The notes under the pieces were generated by a model. That model was not told where the DNA came from, ran no database searches, and was given only the letters and a program-made list of their open reading frames with translations. The translations under genes and the position numbers were made by a program. Positions 21,720-32,783 of a DNA stretch of 64,000 nt are shown here, one piece after another (within the stretch, counting starts at the first letter, position 1; every line of letters begins with the position of its first letter). Source of the DNA: Heterobasidion occidentale (taxonomy: Eukaryota > Basidiomycota > Agaricomycetes > Russulales > Bondarzewiaceae); the NCBI GenBank assembly GCA_039111635.1, contig JBCAQO010000003.1, positions 2,294,001-2,358,000 of the forward strand, in the 5' to 3' direction.

Positions 21720-22126
21720 AGGAGTAGAGGGGCATCTGCATTGTTCGCTTATGACATGTTTGTTCTTTACATCACAATCATCAGAATTATGGTCATGTCC
21801 AGAGCACCGGAGTGTGCGAGGCTATACAGCCGCAGTGTGTGGGGCTAAGTGCTGGGAGACGAGCTGAGGGGGCTGTCTCTGCTCGGACCGTTGCTTTGTG
21901 AGAGGAACAAACGAACGGGGTCGTTCCGTAGCTCCGAGCGCGCGATTCGGTGACAAGGACGCGCACCCAAGTAAAGGACGGCGCCCTCGGGTCGGAGGGG
22001 CACGTGAGGGCAGGCGCGTCCGGGGTCGCTCTGGTTGTGTGCTGTAGCAACTCCATCTCTCCCTCTCCCTCCTTTCCTCCTCCCTTCTCTTGCGCGCGCC
22101 CCCTCCCACCAGCTCGCCTCGGTGCG
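21720..22126. promoter_or_regulatory. eS7 3' flank and Rab promoter
   Basis: A CACGTG palindrome lies at 22001-22006. A dense pyrimidine tract (about 22049-22090, CTCC/CCTT-rich) ends shortly before the Rab start codon and probably marks the core promoter or leader. Confidence 0.5.
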
Positions 22127-23558
22127 ATGGCGGCATATCCACGCATGGACCCGTACAAAAGGTCCAGATATGAGCAGGGTATCGATGCTAAGATCGTGGT
22201 CATGGGCAACACAGGTCTGTCTCCTATCGCTTTCTTACCTTCCACTTATAGCGGCAACGCCGCTCGCCGCCACGCCCGTCCGCTCACCTTCTCACCCGGC
22301 CCTCAGGCGTTGGCAAGACGAGCCTATTGCAGCGCTACACCCAAAACAAGTTTGATCCCAGGAACACGACCTCGACGACCGGCGCATTTTTTGTTACGAA
22401 GAAGGTTTATGTCGATGGTATGAAGGTCAGGTTACAACTATGGGACACGGCAGGTCAGGAGAGGTTTCGAAGTATGGTATGTCTTCGGTTCTTCTTTTCC
22501 ATGTCTCTGTCCTGTCTTCTGAACAATCGTTGGTAGGCACCTATGTATTATCGAGGCGCAAATGCGGCACTTTTATTGTATGATATCACGAGCGCCGTTT
22601 CCTTCGAAGACGTGCGCGGATGGCTAGAGGGTGAGTGCGTCATTGCCGTCCGCTTTTCTGGGACGCTGAATTTATGACTTTCTGCCATCTATTCGCTCTG
22701 TCGTTCACATCTGGTTTACACGCCTCCGTTGCTGTGTAGAGCTGAAGAAAAACTGTTCTACTGATCTCATCATTTACATCGTCGGCTCCAAAGCGGACCT
22801 CCAACATTACAAACAAGTCTCTTCTGACCTCGCCCGTCTTTCTCTTCATCGTTGGTTTCCCCCACCGCGACCGCCAACGCCGCCACCACCACCTCAACCA
22901 TCAACTTTCTCGTATATTCGCCCGCGCTTTACCTCCTTTACTTCGATCCGTTCTGTCCCCCTCAGCAGCCCTGTAAAGCCATCACCGCCCGAATCAAACT
23001 CTTCGATGGAAGCTCCTCTGAATAGGAGCTCAGTTCTCAAACGCGCTTACACGGGCACTTCTTTCCCTGCAACTCGCTCTACTGGCGCACTTGCTCTCAA
23101 TCGGGCGAAATCGACTAATGGGGCTTTGCAAACTTCACGCTTTGGCTCTCATAATGGCAGCCGAGCTTGGGCGGACGCCGGAGACCAAGACACCAATAGC
23201 TTGATTGAAGATTATTACGAAGACGAGGATGATGATCGTGAATGGGGTTTGGAACCAGGCATGGAATTGTTCGAAGTTTCTGCCAAGGATGACCTAGGTG
23301 CGTGATGAATGATTCTTTGACGTCGTTCAACTGACCACGACTTTGAGAACAGGTATCCAACAGCTGTTTGATTCCTTGATAGGCGCTATCATTCAGAAAA
23401 AGGACAGCATAGAGCAGGAGAATGAAATGAAGCGTAGAGATAGTGTGTTTTTGACACCGGCAGTCAATCCGCCTACTTGGACTACGCAAGCCGAAGAAGA
23501 GGAGGCTCGGGAGAAAGCCGCTGCGCGTTCAGGAGCCTGGAGCTGCTGTCAGACATAG
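22127..23558 (+). CDS. Rab-family small GTPase with a long insertion in its G domain
   Basis: This is a membrane-trafficking GTPase. The start at 22127 gives MAAYPRMDPYKRSRYEQG and then DAKIVVMGNTGVGKTSLLQR (G1/P-loop). The switch I region is FDPRNTTSTTGAFFVTKKVY, and G3 is LQLWDTAGQERFRSMAPMYY. G4 is VGSKAD, where Ser replaces the usual Asn of NKxD. Normally G5 follows about 30 residues later. Here a Pro/Ser-rich and acidic stretch of some 150 residues intervenes, including WFPPPRPPTPPPPPQPS and EDYYEDEDDDREWG, before G5 at ELFEVSAKDD. The C-terminus GAWSCCQT has a Cys pair suited to geranylgeranylation. The insertion lies in one uninterrupted open exon, so it is not an unspliced intron. Similar Pro-rich inserts occur, as I recall, in basidiomycete orthologues. 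Precise Rab subfamily is uncertain. Confidence 0.9.
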
Positions 23559-24556
23559 CCACTGTTGTATGATATTTTCCATTCTCCCCCATCGTATGTC
23601 TCGCATCGCCTTTTGACATTTAGGTGACTGACCTCATGCTATTTTGACTTTGATCTCAAGCATCCGATCATCACCTTCCTCCCCGCCACCTGTCACCTTG
23701 CTCTGTCCTCCCCGTATCGTACGCTACTCTGCCTCGCCTTGCTCTACCTGCCCACGCACCAAGTCACGCTATCTCGTCGCTCAGCTCCATCTGTACCTGA
23801 CCATATTCGTGACCATGTCTTGTTCATCTCATCCTATTATACCTCTCCCTCTCCTTCGTTTTCTCCCCTTATCCCTGCCTCCACGTTTGCTTAGCGGCAG
23901 TGCTTTACTAACGTGGTCTCCTACATCACCTACTCCACTCCCCCGTGTTCACCATACGCGTAATTTCGCCTTACCCCCTCGCTCCTTTTTCTCTCCGTTT
24001 CCCGTCTCTCATTTCGTTCTCTCTTCTCTCCTTCGTCTGGCGGGTTTCTCTTGACTTATCTGCGTATACCATATATTTTTGTTACTCTTGACAGGATGTG
24101 TTCGCAAGGTGTTTGTCGGTCTCACTTCTCAGACTCGCTGACATGACAGAACGGTGGGATTGGATGCAGGTCTTGGCTTCCCACCACGACGCTTGAGTAC
24201 TTAGTGTCTATAGCTATGTACATGTTGTTTAAAGACCTACATTTATTGCGGGTTGTACGTTCCAATTGCGTTCGGGATGCACGCAGTAGATGTTGTTGGT
24301 GCGAGTTGGAACGGACGATATGGCATCTGCTCGCTATGTCAAGGACTGTAGCACACAATGTAATTGTAGCATATTCGCGAGACTGAATAGATGATCTTAT
24401 CCCAGTGACGATTGGCGAACGAGCGACGGAGCAGCCGCTCGGCGGAGAATTCGAGACTCCGCGGCATGATGTTGAGTGAGTCGAGCGCTACGATCGCAGA
24501 CACGGTTTCTTCCCCATCGGCCGACTCTGCTCTTGGCATCTTGCACCACTTCCTCC
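23559..24556. other. Rab 3' flank and AMMECR1 promoter
   Basis: From 23640 to 24055 the plus strand is strongly pyrimidine-rich and opens a 136-codon ORF of biased Ser/Pro/Leu composition, judged an artefact of base composition. From 24060 to 24556 I see no gene. Confidence 0.45.
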
Positions 24557-25455
24557 ATGGCCCTCGTACCCCCTCATCCCGCCGCAGAGGTCCTGGTCGA
24601 AGAAGAGCCCACTGTCTGCACCCCAGAGCACTGCTTCCACGCCTTCGATGCCCTCTACTGCGCCCTCACCGACAGCGCCCCGATACCGCCCAAGTTTCCC
24701 GATGAGAAATAGTGCGCACGCCCTTCCCCCTTCTTCCCTCAATCTGTGGCACCCCACACCGCTTTTTGACACCCGGCGCGCCGCATAGCCCCCTGTTCGT
24801 GACGTGGAATACCCGCTCCTCGCGCCCCGGCCGCGCGCCCAGACTGCGCGGCTGCATCGGCAACTTCGAGCCCCTCCCGCTCCACGAGGGCCTCGCAGAG
24901 TACGCCCTCATCAGCGCGTTCCGCGACCACCGCTTCCGCAAGATCGAGCGCCGCGAGCTCGACAGCCTCGAATGCGGGTGCGTGCCCTCCGTCCTCTCTC
25001 CCGCCCGCTCACAGCACAGACGCCAGGCGCGCCCGCCGCGCAGCGTATCGCTGCTCACGGATTTCGAAGACGCATCCTCCTACCTCGACTGGACGGTCGG
25101 CGTGCACGGCATCCGCATCGCCTTCTCCCACCCCTCGTCCCTGCCCTCCTCCGACGCCCCCTCCCCGCTCTCTTCCTCCGCGTCCCTCCTGAGCAGCAGC
25201 AACAGCAGCAGCGCGCGCGCGTCCACCCGGCCCTCCCCCTCCTATTCCGCGACGTATCTCCCCGAGGTCGCGCCCGAGCAGGGCTGGGACAAGATCGACG
25301 CCATCGATAGCGCGATCCAGAAGGCCGGGTGGCGCGGCCCCGTCACGGAGGACCTCCGCCGCAGCCTCCACGTGCGGAGGTACCAGAGCAGGAAGTGCAC
25401 CGTCGGGTGGGACGAATACGTCGAGTGGCGCCGCCTTAACGGCGGCGAGATCTGA
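24557..25455 (+). CDS. AMMECR1-domain protein
   Basis: This is a conserved single-domain protein of unknown biochemical role, widespread from archaea to humans. Three exons are seen. The N-terminus reads TPEHCFHAFDALYCALTDSA and FPDEK; splicing at 24711/24789 joins it to YPLFVTWNTRSSRPG. The family signature LRGCIGNF follows, then LHEGLAEYALISAFRDHRF. After a second intron come VSLLTDFEDASSYLDWTVGV, HGIRIAF, a low-complexity Ser-rich insert of about 45 residues, and then TYLPEVAPEQGWDKIDAIDS. The end has RKCTVGWDEYVEW. The LRGCIG motif is invariant in the family and identifies the gene firmly. The Ser-rich insert is a lineage addition inside the second half of the domain. The gene is GC-rich and converges on the PPR gene, 221 bp away. 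Confidence 0.94.
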
Positions 25456-25676
25456 ACCTCGCATACAGCATATCACCCAGTAGATTCACTACTAGAGGCC
25501 GTGTATACTAGACGGGGCGGTCGCGAGCCACGAGCGGGCCGCGACCGCGCTGGTCGTCGAAGTTTTCGCTCATTCTGTACTTGTCTGTACTACTACTTTA
25601 CCTCGGATCGCGTCACCGCGACCGCCTCAACGCCGACCGGCGCGAATGCTGAATATATCCCACAGCGTCCATGAAT

Positions 25677-27704
25677 TCATTTTGCATCGTCTGATGTATT
25701 ATGTGCATCGCCGCCGCCGTAAGCTGCTCTATAGATATCCGCGCGCAACTCCTTCAGGCGCGTGCCGCGCACCTTCCCGTACCTCCGCTCCATCCGCTCG
25801 ATCACCGACACCATCTTCGTCACGTCGTTCCCGGTGACCCTGCCACATCCCATGACGACCCACCACATCAAGTGCTCCTGCACCTGCACCCTCTCCGGGA
25901 GGTCGAGGAAGCTGTCAAACAGTTGATCGAAGTTCTCTAGAGACCACGCCCTCGGGTCCAGCGTCGGGTAGTTCTGATATTTGGGCAGCCTCGCCAGCTG
26001 AGGGGCGGTGGGTGCCGTGGGCGGGGGCGACCGCGCATGGCGGGAGAACCCCAGGAAGATGGACCGGAAGGCGGAGAGCGTCGCCGCGTACGGCTCGCGC
26101 AGCTGCCTCCCGTACCAGTTCGAGGCTGCCTCGAGGTTGGGCGTGCTCAGCATGTCGGAGAAGACGCGCAGACAGCGCACGAGGTCGCCGTGGTACGCGT
26201 ACGCCTGGATGAGCGTGTGGTAGGTAATTTTGTCGGGCACGATCCATCGCCAGATGACGATCGACTCGCGCTGCTCGAGGTATTCGATCACCGCGTCGAG
26301 GCTCTCCTCCCTCTCGTCCCGGTACTCTTCCGCGAGCGCATCCTCAAACTCGAGCTCGTCTTCGTCCGTGCCCTCAGATGGCTCGCCTGCGTCCTCCGTC
26401 TCGGGCACGACGCGGTGCCTCATCACGCGATAGATGCCTTCCGCGATGTCCATCCGCTCGTTATACGCATACGCCCATATGCACGCGTTGAGCGCGGCCA
26501 CGTTGAGCTCGATGCCCTGCTGCCGCATCTTCAGCAGCGTCGCGCGCACGCCCGCGAGGTCGCGATTGCGCGTGAAGTACCCGAGCATCGACGTGTGCGA
26601 GACGACGTTCGGGCGCAGGCCCGACTGCTCCAGCATCCCCGCCGCCTGCGCCATGAACTGCTGCGAGCCCGTGCGCGCGGCGATGTCGAGCAGCATCGAG
26701 TGTGTGACGATGTCCGGCTTGATGCATTTCGAGCGCCGCCCCACGCCGCCCTTGCCCGCCCCCTCTTCCTCCCTCGCTTCGAGCGCGTCGCTGTCATCCG
26801 AGAGGAACATCGTCCCTGGCGCCTTCCCGTGGACCATGTCCCCGTACAGGCCTATCGCCGTCTTGAAGTTCTCCAGGCGCGTTCTGCGCCATCCCTGGCC
26901 CGCGAGATTGATCAGCGCGTTCCACTGCCATAGCCTCACCTGCCCGCCTTCACGATGGAGCGCAGACGACACGGAGAGGAGGCGCAGGAACTGGGTGCGG
27001 GTGCGAGGCTCGGGTGCGGAGGCGAAGAGGCGGGAGATGCGGCGGAGGTGGGAGACCGGGATCGAGGACAGCAGCTCGGGTATCTTGGGGTCATGAGGGA
27101 GAAGAGAGAAGACGTAATACGCAGTCCAGACCTGCTCCCTTGAGTGGGAAGTGGCCATGGTTTGGAGGAGGCGCCAGCGCGCGGCAGGATGCTCGAACTC
27201 GGCGAGCGCGCCGTCTTCTTCCAAGTCCGGGTGGAGCACGAGGTCGCGGACCGACGGGACACCCTCTGACACATCTTCCTCCTCCTCCACCTCCTCTTCT
27301 CCAAAAAAAATATCGTCTCGAATTTCTTCGACTTGTCCGTCGTGTCGAAACACTAGCTGCTCCGTTGGCAGCACGGTGTCGGAAAGGATGGGCCATGCGG
27401 AGAGGCGCAACACCTCCAGCGGAAACTCCGGGGCAGGAAAGTCGCGGTCCTCCGCCCCGATGTGGTAGCCAGAAACTGTCAAAGAGCCAGACGAAAGCGC
27501 GTTCTCGTCCTCCTCGGGCTTCTCTGCAGAGACGTGGTCTGCGTGCAGCCTTATCTGCTCGTCGACATCGAGTTGCCAGGGGGTGGATACGATCCAAGAA
27601 GAGAGGCGTTTGTGTACGAAGACCATTCGACGCGTGCGTGCAAGGGGTGGAGAATTGCATCGGAGGGAGTGAATGAGGCCCAGAGAGAAGGCTCTGAGCA
27701 TCAA
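25677..27704 (-). CDS. Pentatricopeptide-repeat protein, probably mitochondrial
   Basis: A single open frame of 675 residues. PPR proteins bind organellar RNA, one base per repeat, and act in its processing or translation. The N-terminus (MMLRAFSLGLIHSLR, then ARTRRMVFVHKRLSSW) is Arg-rich and free of acidic residues, as in mitochondrial presequences. Clear PPR motifs lie near residues 335-480: DIVTHSMLLDIAARTGSQQF, LRPNVVSHTSMLGYFTRNRD and IELNVAALNACIWAYAYNER. A later one is KITYHTLIQAYAYHGDLVRC. An acidic insert (ETEDAGEPSEGTDEDELEFE) separates the third and fourth repeats. A downstream Met (MVFVHKRL) is an alternative start. The RNA target cannot be predicted from what I can see. GC content is high throughout. 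Confidence 0.85.
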   Translation of the reverse strand: MMLRAFSLGLIHSLRCNSPPLARTRRMVFVHKRLSSWIVSTPWQLDVDEQIRLHADHVSAEKPEEDENALSSGSLTVSGYHIGAEDRDFPAPEFPLEVLRLSAWPILSDTVLPTEQLVFRHDGQVEEIRDDIFFGEEEVEEEEDVSEGVPSVRDLVLHPDLEEDGALAEFEHPAARWRLLQTMATSHSREQVWTAYYVFSLLPHDPKIPELLSSIPVSHLRRISRLFASAPEPRTRTQFLRLLSVSSALHREGGQVRLWQWNALINLAGQGWRRTRLENFKTAIGLYGDMVHGKAPGTMFLSDDSDALEAREEEGAGKGGVGRRSKCIKPDIVTHSMLLDIAARTGSQQFMAQAAGMLEQSGLRPNVVSHTSMLGYFTRNRDLAGVRATLLKMRQQGIELNVAALNACIWAYAYNERMDIAEGIYRVMRHRVVPETEDAGEPSEGTDEDELEFEDALAEEYRDEREESLDAVIEYLEQRESIVIWRWIVPDKITYHTLIQAYAYHGDLVRCLRVFSDMLSTPNLEAASNWYGRQLREPYAATLSAFRSIFLGFSRHARSPPPTAPTAPQLARLPKYQNYPTLDPRAWSLENFDQLFDSFLDLPERVQVQEHLMWWVVMGCGRVTGNDVTKMVSVIERMERRYGKVRGTRLKELRADIYRAAYGGGDAHNTSDDAK

Positions 27705-28080
27705 GGGAGCAGGCAGTCATTCACTGTCTGCACAGGCTGAGAATTATGCTGAGGACGTGGAGAGCACCAGACACGTACCCGAGGATTGACCAAGAGAGCG
27801 CATAGACTGGCAGCAGTGAGCAAGGCTTGAGTGAACCAGGCGCGGTGTGCTCTCGTCACGCCTCTGCTGTTTGGCCAAATTTGCTACCCTGAGAATTCTT
27901 CATACACGCACTCCGATTGGTCCTCGCACACAACGCTCCAATTGCTCGCTCGTCCGAAACTTTCGTCTAACATATTCACTCGTGTCCGTGCTCTGGGCAG
28001 TACTATTGCATAACATGTGGAGGTAGAGCGACAACAACGACAAACATAAATGCCTAAGTAAGGGTGCGATACAAGACGGA
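27705..28080. other. PPR promoter and uL3 3' flank
   Basis: These 376 bp lie upstream of the PPR gene and downstream of uL3, both on the minus strand. Nothing gene-like is seen. Confidence 0.4.
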
Positions 28081-29596
28081 TCAATCCCGGGCCTTGAGCG
28101 TTCCCAAGAACGCGGCCTTTTCTTCGAACGTCTGGAACGCTCCGTGCTGTGGACAGACGTGGTGAGTATGCATCGATTGCTGGCCGAACAAGACCACTTA
28201 CACCGAATTTCGACGACGTATCGATGAACTTCAGCTGGACCTTCTCGAGATCCCGGCGAGAAGTGTGCACCATGAGCGACTTGCGCAGCGTGATCACACG
28301 CTTCTTGGTACCGGGGATGGAGCCCTTGAGTATCAGGTAGTCGTTCTTGACGATACCATAGTGGGGGAAGCCACCCATGGGCGTAATCGTCTTCTTGGTG
28401 ATATCCGACTCAGTCGACGCGTTGCCGTCATCCGTGCCGAGACCGATGCGGTAGATCTTTTTGTTGAGCTCCGTGCGGTGGTGGTAACCGTCTGCGATCG
28501 CGGTCAGAGAGGTGTTCCAGCAGATGAAACCAGACGAAACTCACTTTGACCAGCACGGGCGACGGAGAACATGACCTTCGACGGATGCCATGCACCGATA
28601 CAAGCGACCTTGCGGAGACCCTTGTGCGTCTTGCGAGGAAGCTTCTTGGTACCCCAACGGTGGGTGACACCCTCGAAACCGTGACCCTTGGTGACGGCAA
28701 TGACATCGATCACCTCGTCTTGCTCGAAGACGGACGAAACCTCGATGGGCTTCTCGAAAAGGCCCTGAGAGAACTCGACCTTATCGGCAACAGAGCCACC
28801 GTTGACTTGGATCTCCATAAGGTGCGCCTTCTTCTGCGCGAGACCGGTCTTGCGGATCTGGGTGTGTGCGAGGACACGGACGACAGTGCAGTACTTGCGA
28901 ATGCGCTCGAGCTCGCGGGCGATGGACTTGCCGCCGTCCTCGGCGTGCTTCTTGGCGTAGCGAGTGAAGGCCTTCTTCTTGGAGCGGTACCAGTTCTTGT
29001 AGAACCGACGCTTGAGCTCATCGGAAAGATGGGAGGCCCAGACGGTCGTGAGGGTACGGAGACCACGGGGAGTCTCGACGTAGCCGACAACACCGACAAC
29101 AATGAGAGGAGGGGTCTCGATGATGGTGACAGCCTCGACGACTTCACGCTTGTGCATCTCTGCAAAAAATCAGGATATTTGAGTGAAATCTCGCGCTAAA
29201 CCTAGTTTTGGCTACGTACTGGATCCTGGACGGTCAAGGTCACGAACAACGTGGGTCATACCGGCCTTGTAGCCCATGACAGCAGTCAAGTGCACAGGCT
29301 TCTTGGGGTCATCCTTTCCGCAAAACCAACATCAAACGTCGTGCGCAAGATGACTTTCTCGCACAATTCACGCACCTTGGGGAAAGACTTGACCTTTCCG
29401 CGATGACGGGCGGCACGCTTCCGGGGGAGGAAGCCAAGGGAGCCATGGCGGGGCGCTTCGTACTAGACGATCGACGCCTCGCTTCAGTGGTTTCCTTTGG
29501 CAACACAAAATTTGCTACAGACCTTACGGTGACTGAAGAAAAACGCTATTAGTCGCCTCCAACGTTGCTGGAACAAACCCGCAGCACTCACCTCAT
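28081..29596 (-). CDS. RPL3: 60S ribosomal protein uL3
   Basis: This is a large-subunit protein of the cytosolic ribosome whose W-finger loop reaches the peptidyl-transferase centre. The gene starts at 29596 with a 5-nt first exon (ATGAG), then HRK, then [20 protein letters not shown] and GKVKSFPK. The next exon gives [20 protein letters not shown] and [11 protein letters not shown]; then come [20 protein letters not shown] and a long central exon through [20 protein letters not shown]. The last exons carry [38 protein letters not shown] and the final FLGTLKARD at 28081. Junctions all restore the near-invariant family sequence. Very short 5' exons are typical of fungal ribosomal protein genes. 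Codons favour C and G endings, as expected for high expression. Confidence 0.97.
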
Positions 29597-30610
29597 CTTG
29601 GGAAATCTTGAGGGGGTGGAGGAGGGGATTACGGAACAACGGTAGTATCAAGGCCAGATGTCTAGTGGCGGTGGCTGATGAACTGTACAGTTGCTTCGGT
29701 AAGGCTTGCTTTTTTCGCACGCTCCTTGAACCGTGCCGCCACAGTTCTCCCTTGGTTCCCAGCGGTTCCCTCCCCGTTGTCTGCGATGTCAATGCATAAT
29801 CTGCTGCTCTGAATGCTTTGAGCGCTGGATTCTTGAGGCCTAGAAGCTTAGGAATGAGATCCATATCGCTTTGGTCTTTCGAAGACGTCGCTGGAAGCGG
29901 ATCTTGGGAACGGATGGTTTCCGTTCATACCGTCCTGGCGTACGTTCCCCATTGTTGCAAGAATACAACATCCCCGGTGCATCATCCCCTCGTTTTGGGC
30001 GCTATGCTTATTGCATTCAGGTCTGCACAGCGCCTGCTCTACCTAGACCGCCGTTTGCTTCACAATTAGAACCCATCGTTTCGCCGAGCTTCCTTGTGTC
30101 GCTGTTCCGCCAACGTCGGCCTTCAGAAACCGTTCACTCGCCCAGAACCCTTCAAACACTCATCAGGTTTCCAACTTGATCAAAGATGGGACGCTCCCTT
30201 CCCGCAACAATTGACGTCGAGACCAGGTGGTGTGTCTCGCGCGCCTTGTGGTGATAATCCATTTGCCGTGGATAGAATTGCTGTGATCATTGTGATCCTG
30301 ACTGCGATGGCAGTTCCTCGACACCATTTCTGACAGAATGGCGCGTTTGACGTGGATCCACGCGGTCTTGCCCCCTGGAGCGGTATGCACGGAAGTGACC
30401 TGTTGTAGCGTACTGTGACGATGACAATACGATTTTGTGGCAGCGCTGGCAGCGCGTGTGCGAAGCTGAAAGACGGAGAGGCAAGAGAGGGAAGGACGAC
30501 GCGTCGTTCACGCGTCAGGACGCGTCTGTGACTTGTGTGACTGTTGAGGAGGTGATGCTGGCGGTGAATGGAGCCGGACGGCGCGGTCTTGTGAACATCG
30601 AACGACACAC
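29597..30610. other. 1 kb divergent region between uL3 and MRC1
   Basis: This holds the uL3 promoter on the left and the MRC1 promoter on the right. A 102-codon plus-strand ORF at 29871-30179 begins MVFRRRRWKRILGTDGF and has no recognisable family. The right end carries three ACGCGT boxes, listed separately. No intact gene is recognised. Confidence 0.45.
30499..30525. promoter_or_regulatory. Triple MCB (ACGCGT) cluster upstream of MRC1
   Basis: ACGCGT occurs at 30499-30504, 30510-30515 and 30520-30525, with starts 11 and 10 bp apart, about 86-112 bp before the MRC1 ATG. ACGCGT is the MluI cell-cycle box bound by the MBF factor (Mbp1-Swi6 in budding yeast, Cdc10-Res in fission yeast), which drives G1/S genes. 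The spacing puts all three on one helical face. Confidence 0.75.
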
Positions 30611-32752
30611 ATGGCCATCGCCCAAGACTCTTCCTTCGCCCCAGACTCCACCGCAGACATGTCGTCCCCTCCCTCCCTCTCCCCCGCACCCTCCCCCGTC
30701 CTCAAACGCGCTCGCGTCACCTACGGCCGTCGCAGGGACACCAACACCAACGCGTCCGACCCCGACCTCGCCCTTCCTTCACACCCTCTGCCTCAGCGCA
30801 GATCCACACCCGACCACGCAGACGAGATCGTGCCGGATTCAGATGATTTCAACATTCCTGAAACATCTCTCATGGGCGACATCGCCGACGACGGCCTCGC
30901 CAGCGACGACTCCGACAACGACGACGTGTCAAAACTGGCCTCTGTCATGTTCTCTTGGAAACAGAGACTGAAGGAGATAGATCAAGACTCGGACGACGAG
31001 GCTCTCGACGGCGGCGGCGGTAGCAACAGTGGAACAAATGCCGGCAGGGCCGCGTCTCTCTGTGCTCACACGTCACTAAACAATGGCCGCAATATCCAGG
31101 ACAATGGTCGCTCTTCACGAGGCAGTCCCGCCATGCGTGACTCGTCTCCGCTTCCCCAGATCGAGCCAGACGATCTCTTCAGTGGCTCCCTGCCTTCTCT
31201 CACCGGCTCCTCCCAGCCTTCCGTCGCCGCTGAATCCTCCTCGTCGCCCTCGCCACCGCCCACCGCGCGACCCAACCGACGCAAACGCGCCGTAATCGAC
31301 GAGTCCGACGACGACCAAGTGCCGAGGGACCAGTCCTCCCCGACTTCGCCCCCATTTCCCCACTCCATTACCACACCCAAACTCCGTTCCTCCCCCACGC
31401 CCCCCACCTCGGAGAATGACATGTCTCCCGCCGTGCTGCGCAAGCGGAAGGGCAAGGAACGCGCGCGTTCGGTCGCGCCCCTGCAGTTCGACGAAGAAAT
31501 CACCGCGGTCTCGATTGGCGATCGAAAGCTCTCCAAGGCGAAGGGCAGGCCCGCCACAGAGAAGCGCCAGGCGAAGGAACGGCCGAAGCGGCCAAAGGTA
31601 CGTCGCGCACGCGTCCTTGCATCATCTGCTCGCTCACGACGCGTGTATCATGTCGCGTGCAGGCGCCGACGAAGAAAGAGATGGCCGAGACGCTGAAAGA
31701 GCAGGCGCGCCAGATGTCCGACGTTCGCCTCTCCCTCGATCGCAGCGAAACGCGACGCTTGAAGCTGACCGATTTCATGGTGAAATCAATGCAGTGAGTA
31801 TCGCGACGATGCCACCGGCCAGTAGTACCCTATCACGATTGACCATCGCCCCAATAGCCCCATCTTTCCCTTGCCACCGAGAGAATCCCCGTCGGTCTCG
31901 TCCGATCCCATCCAACCTTTCTCTTCTCCCTCCGTACCCCCAGAAACCCACCAGGCTTCGGGTCCTAGCCCTCGGAGTCCATCCCCATTCAAGTCCAATG
32001 GGCTCCTCGCCGTCCGCGCGCCTCTCGCGCCTGCTGCGCCTCTCCCAGGTGCGACAGATGACTCCGACTCCGACCAAGGCGCGCTGCCCTCGTTGAGCGA
32101 CATTTTGAAAAAAGAAACGGAACACCGTGCGAGGGTCGAGCGCGCGAAAGAGCTCCAGGACTTCAAGCGTCGCATGCTCCAGGCGCAGCAAGCCTCGCGC
32201 GAGGAGGCCGCACATGTGGCCTACCGAGCGGGAGGTGGCCAAGTCGCGCTCGAGGACAGCGAGGACGACGATCTGGAGGTCGTGGACGACAACATCAAAG
32301 TGGCCGCACGGGAGGAGGCGGCGGACAGGCTGAAGAGGGCCAAGCCGAGCGCGGGGATGCGCAGGCAGCTCGAGCTGGCCATGGGCCACCAAAAGGCGTA
32401 CAGCGCGCTGCACGCGCACTCGCCCGAGAAGAAGAGCGCGAAGGGCCGGATGAGCTTGCAGGCGCTGCAGGCGGCGGCGGCGCCGTCATTTAGCTTCGGG
32501 AACGCGCGCGACGACAAGGCGATGGGGAAGAAGGCTCTGAAGGTGGACAAGAGCGACCTCGTGAAGAAGCTGTTGGCGGACGCGGCGGCGCAAAGCCAGG
32601 AGGTGATCCAGAAGAAGGAGCAGGAGTGGGTGAAGAAGGGCGGTACGCTGAAAGAGGGAACTACGGGCGAAGTGCGGAAGCTGGACGAGTACGTGGACAT
32701 GGCGGTCAAGGCTGCGCAACGACGGGAGGCGATGGAGGAAGGCCGGGAGGTA

Positions 32753-32783
<31 letters not shown>

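Noticed and set aside
23644..24054. 136-codon ORF in a pyrimidine-rich tract
   Set aside because: Composition is dominated by Ser, Pro and Leu from CT-rich DNA, with no motif or splice structure.
26037..26933. 298-codon ORF opposite the PPR gene
   Set aside because: It is an Arg/His-rich shadow of a GC-rich coding strand with clear PPR repeats.
29871..30179. 102-codon ORF between uL3 and MRC1
   Set aside because: No family resemblance, no intron and no supporting context; it lies within a divergent promoter region.
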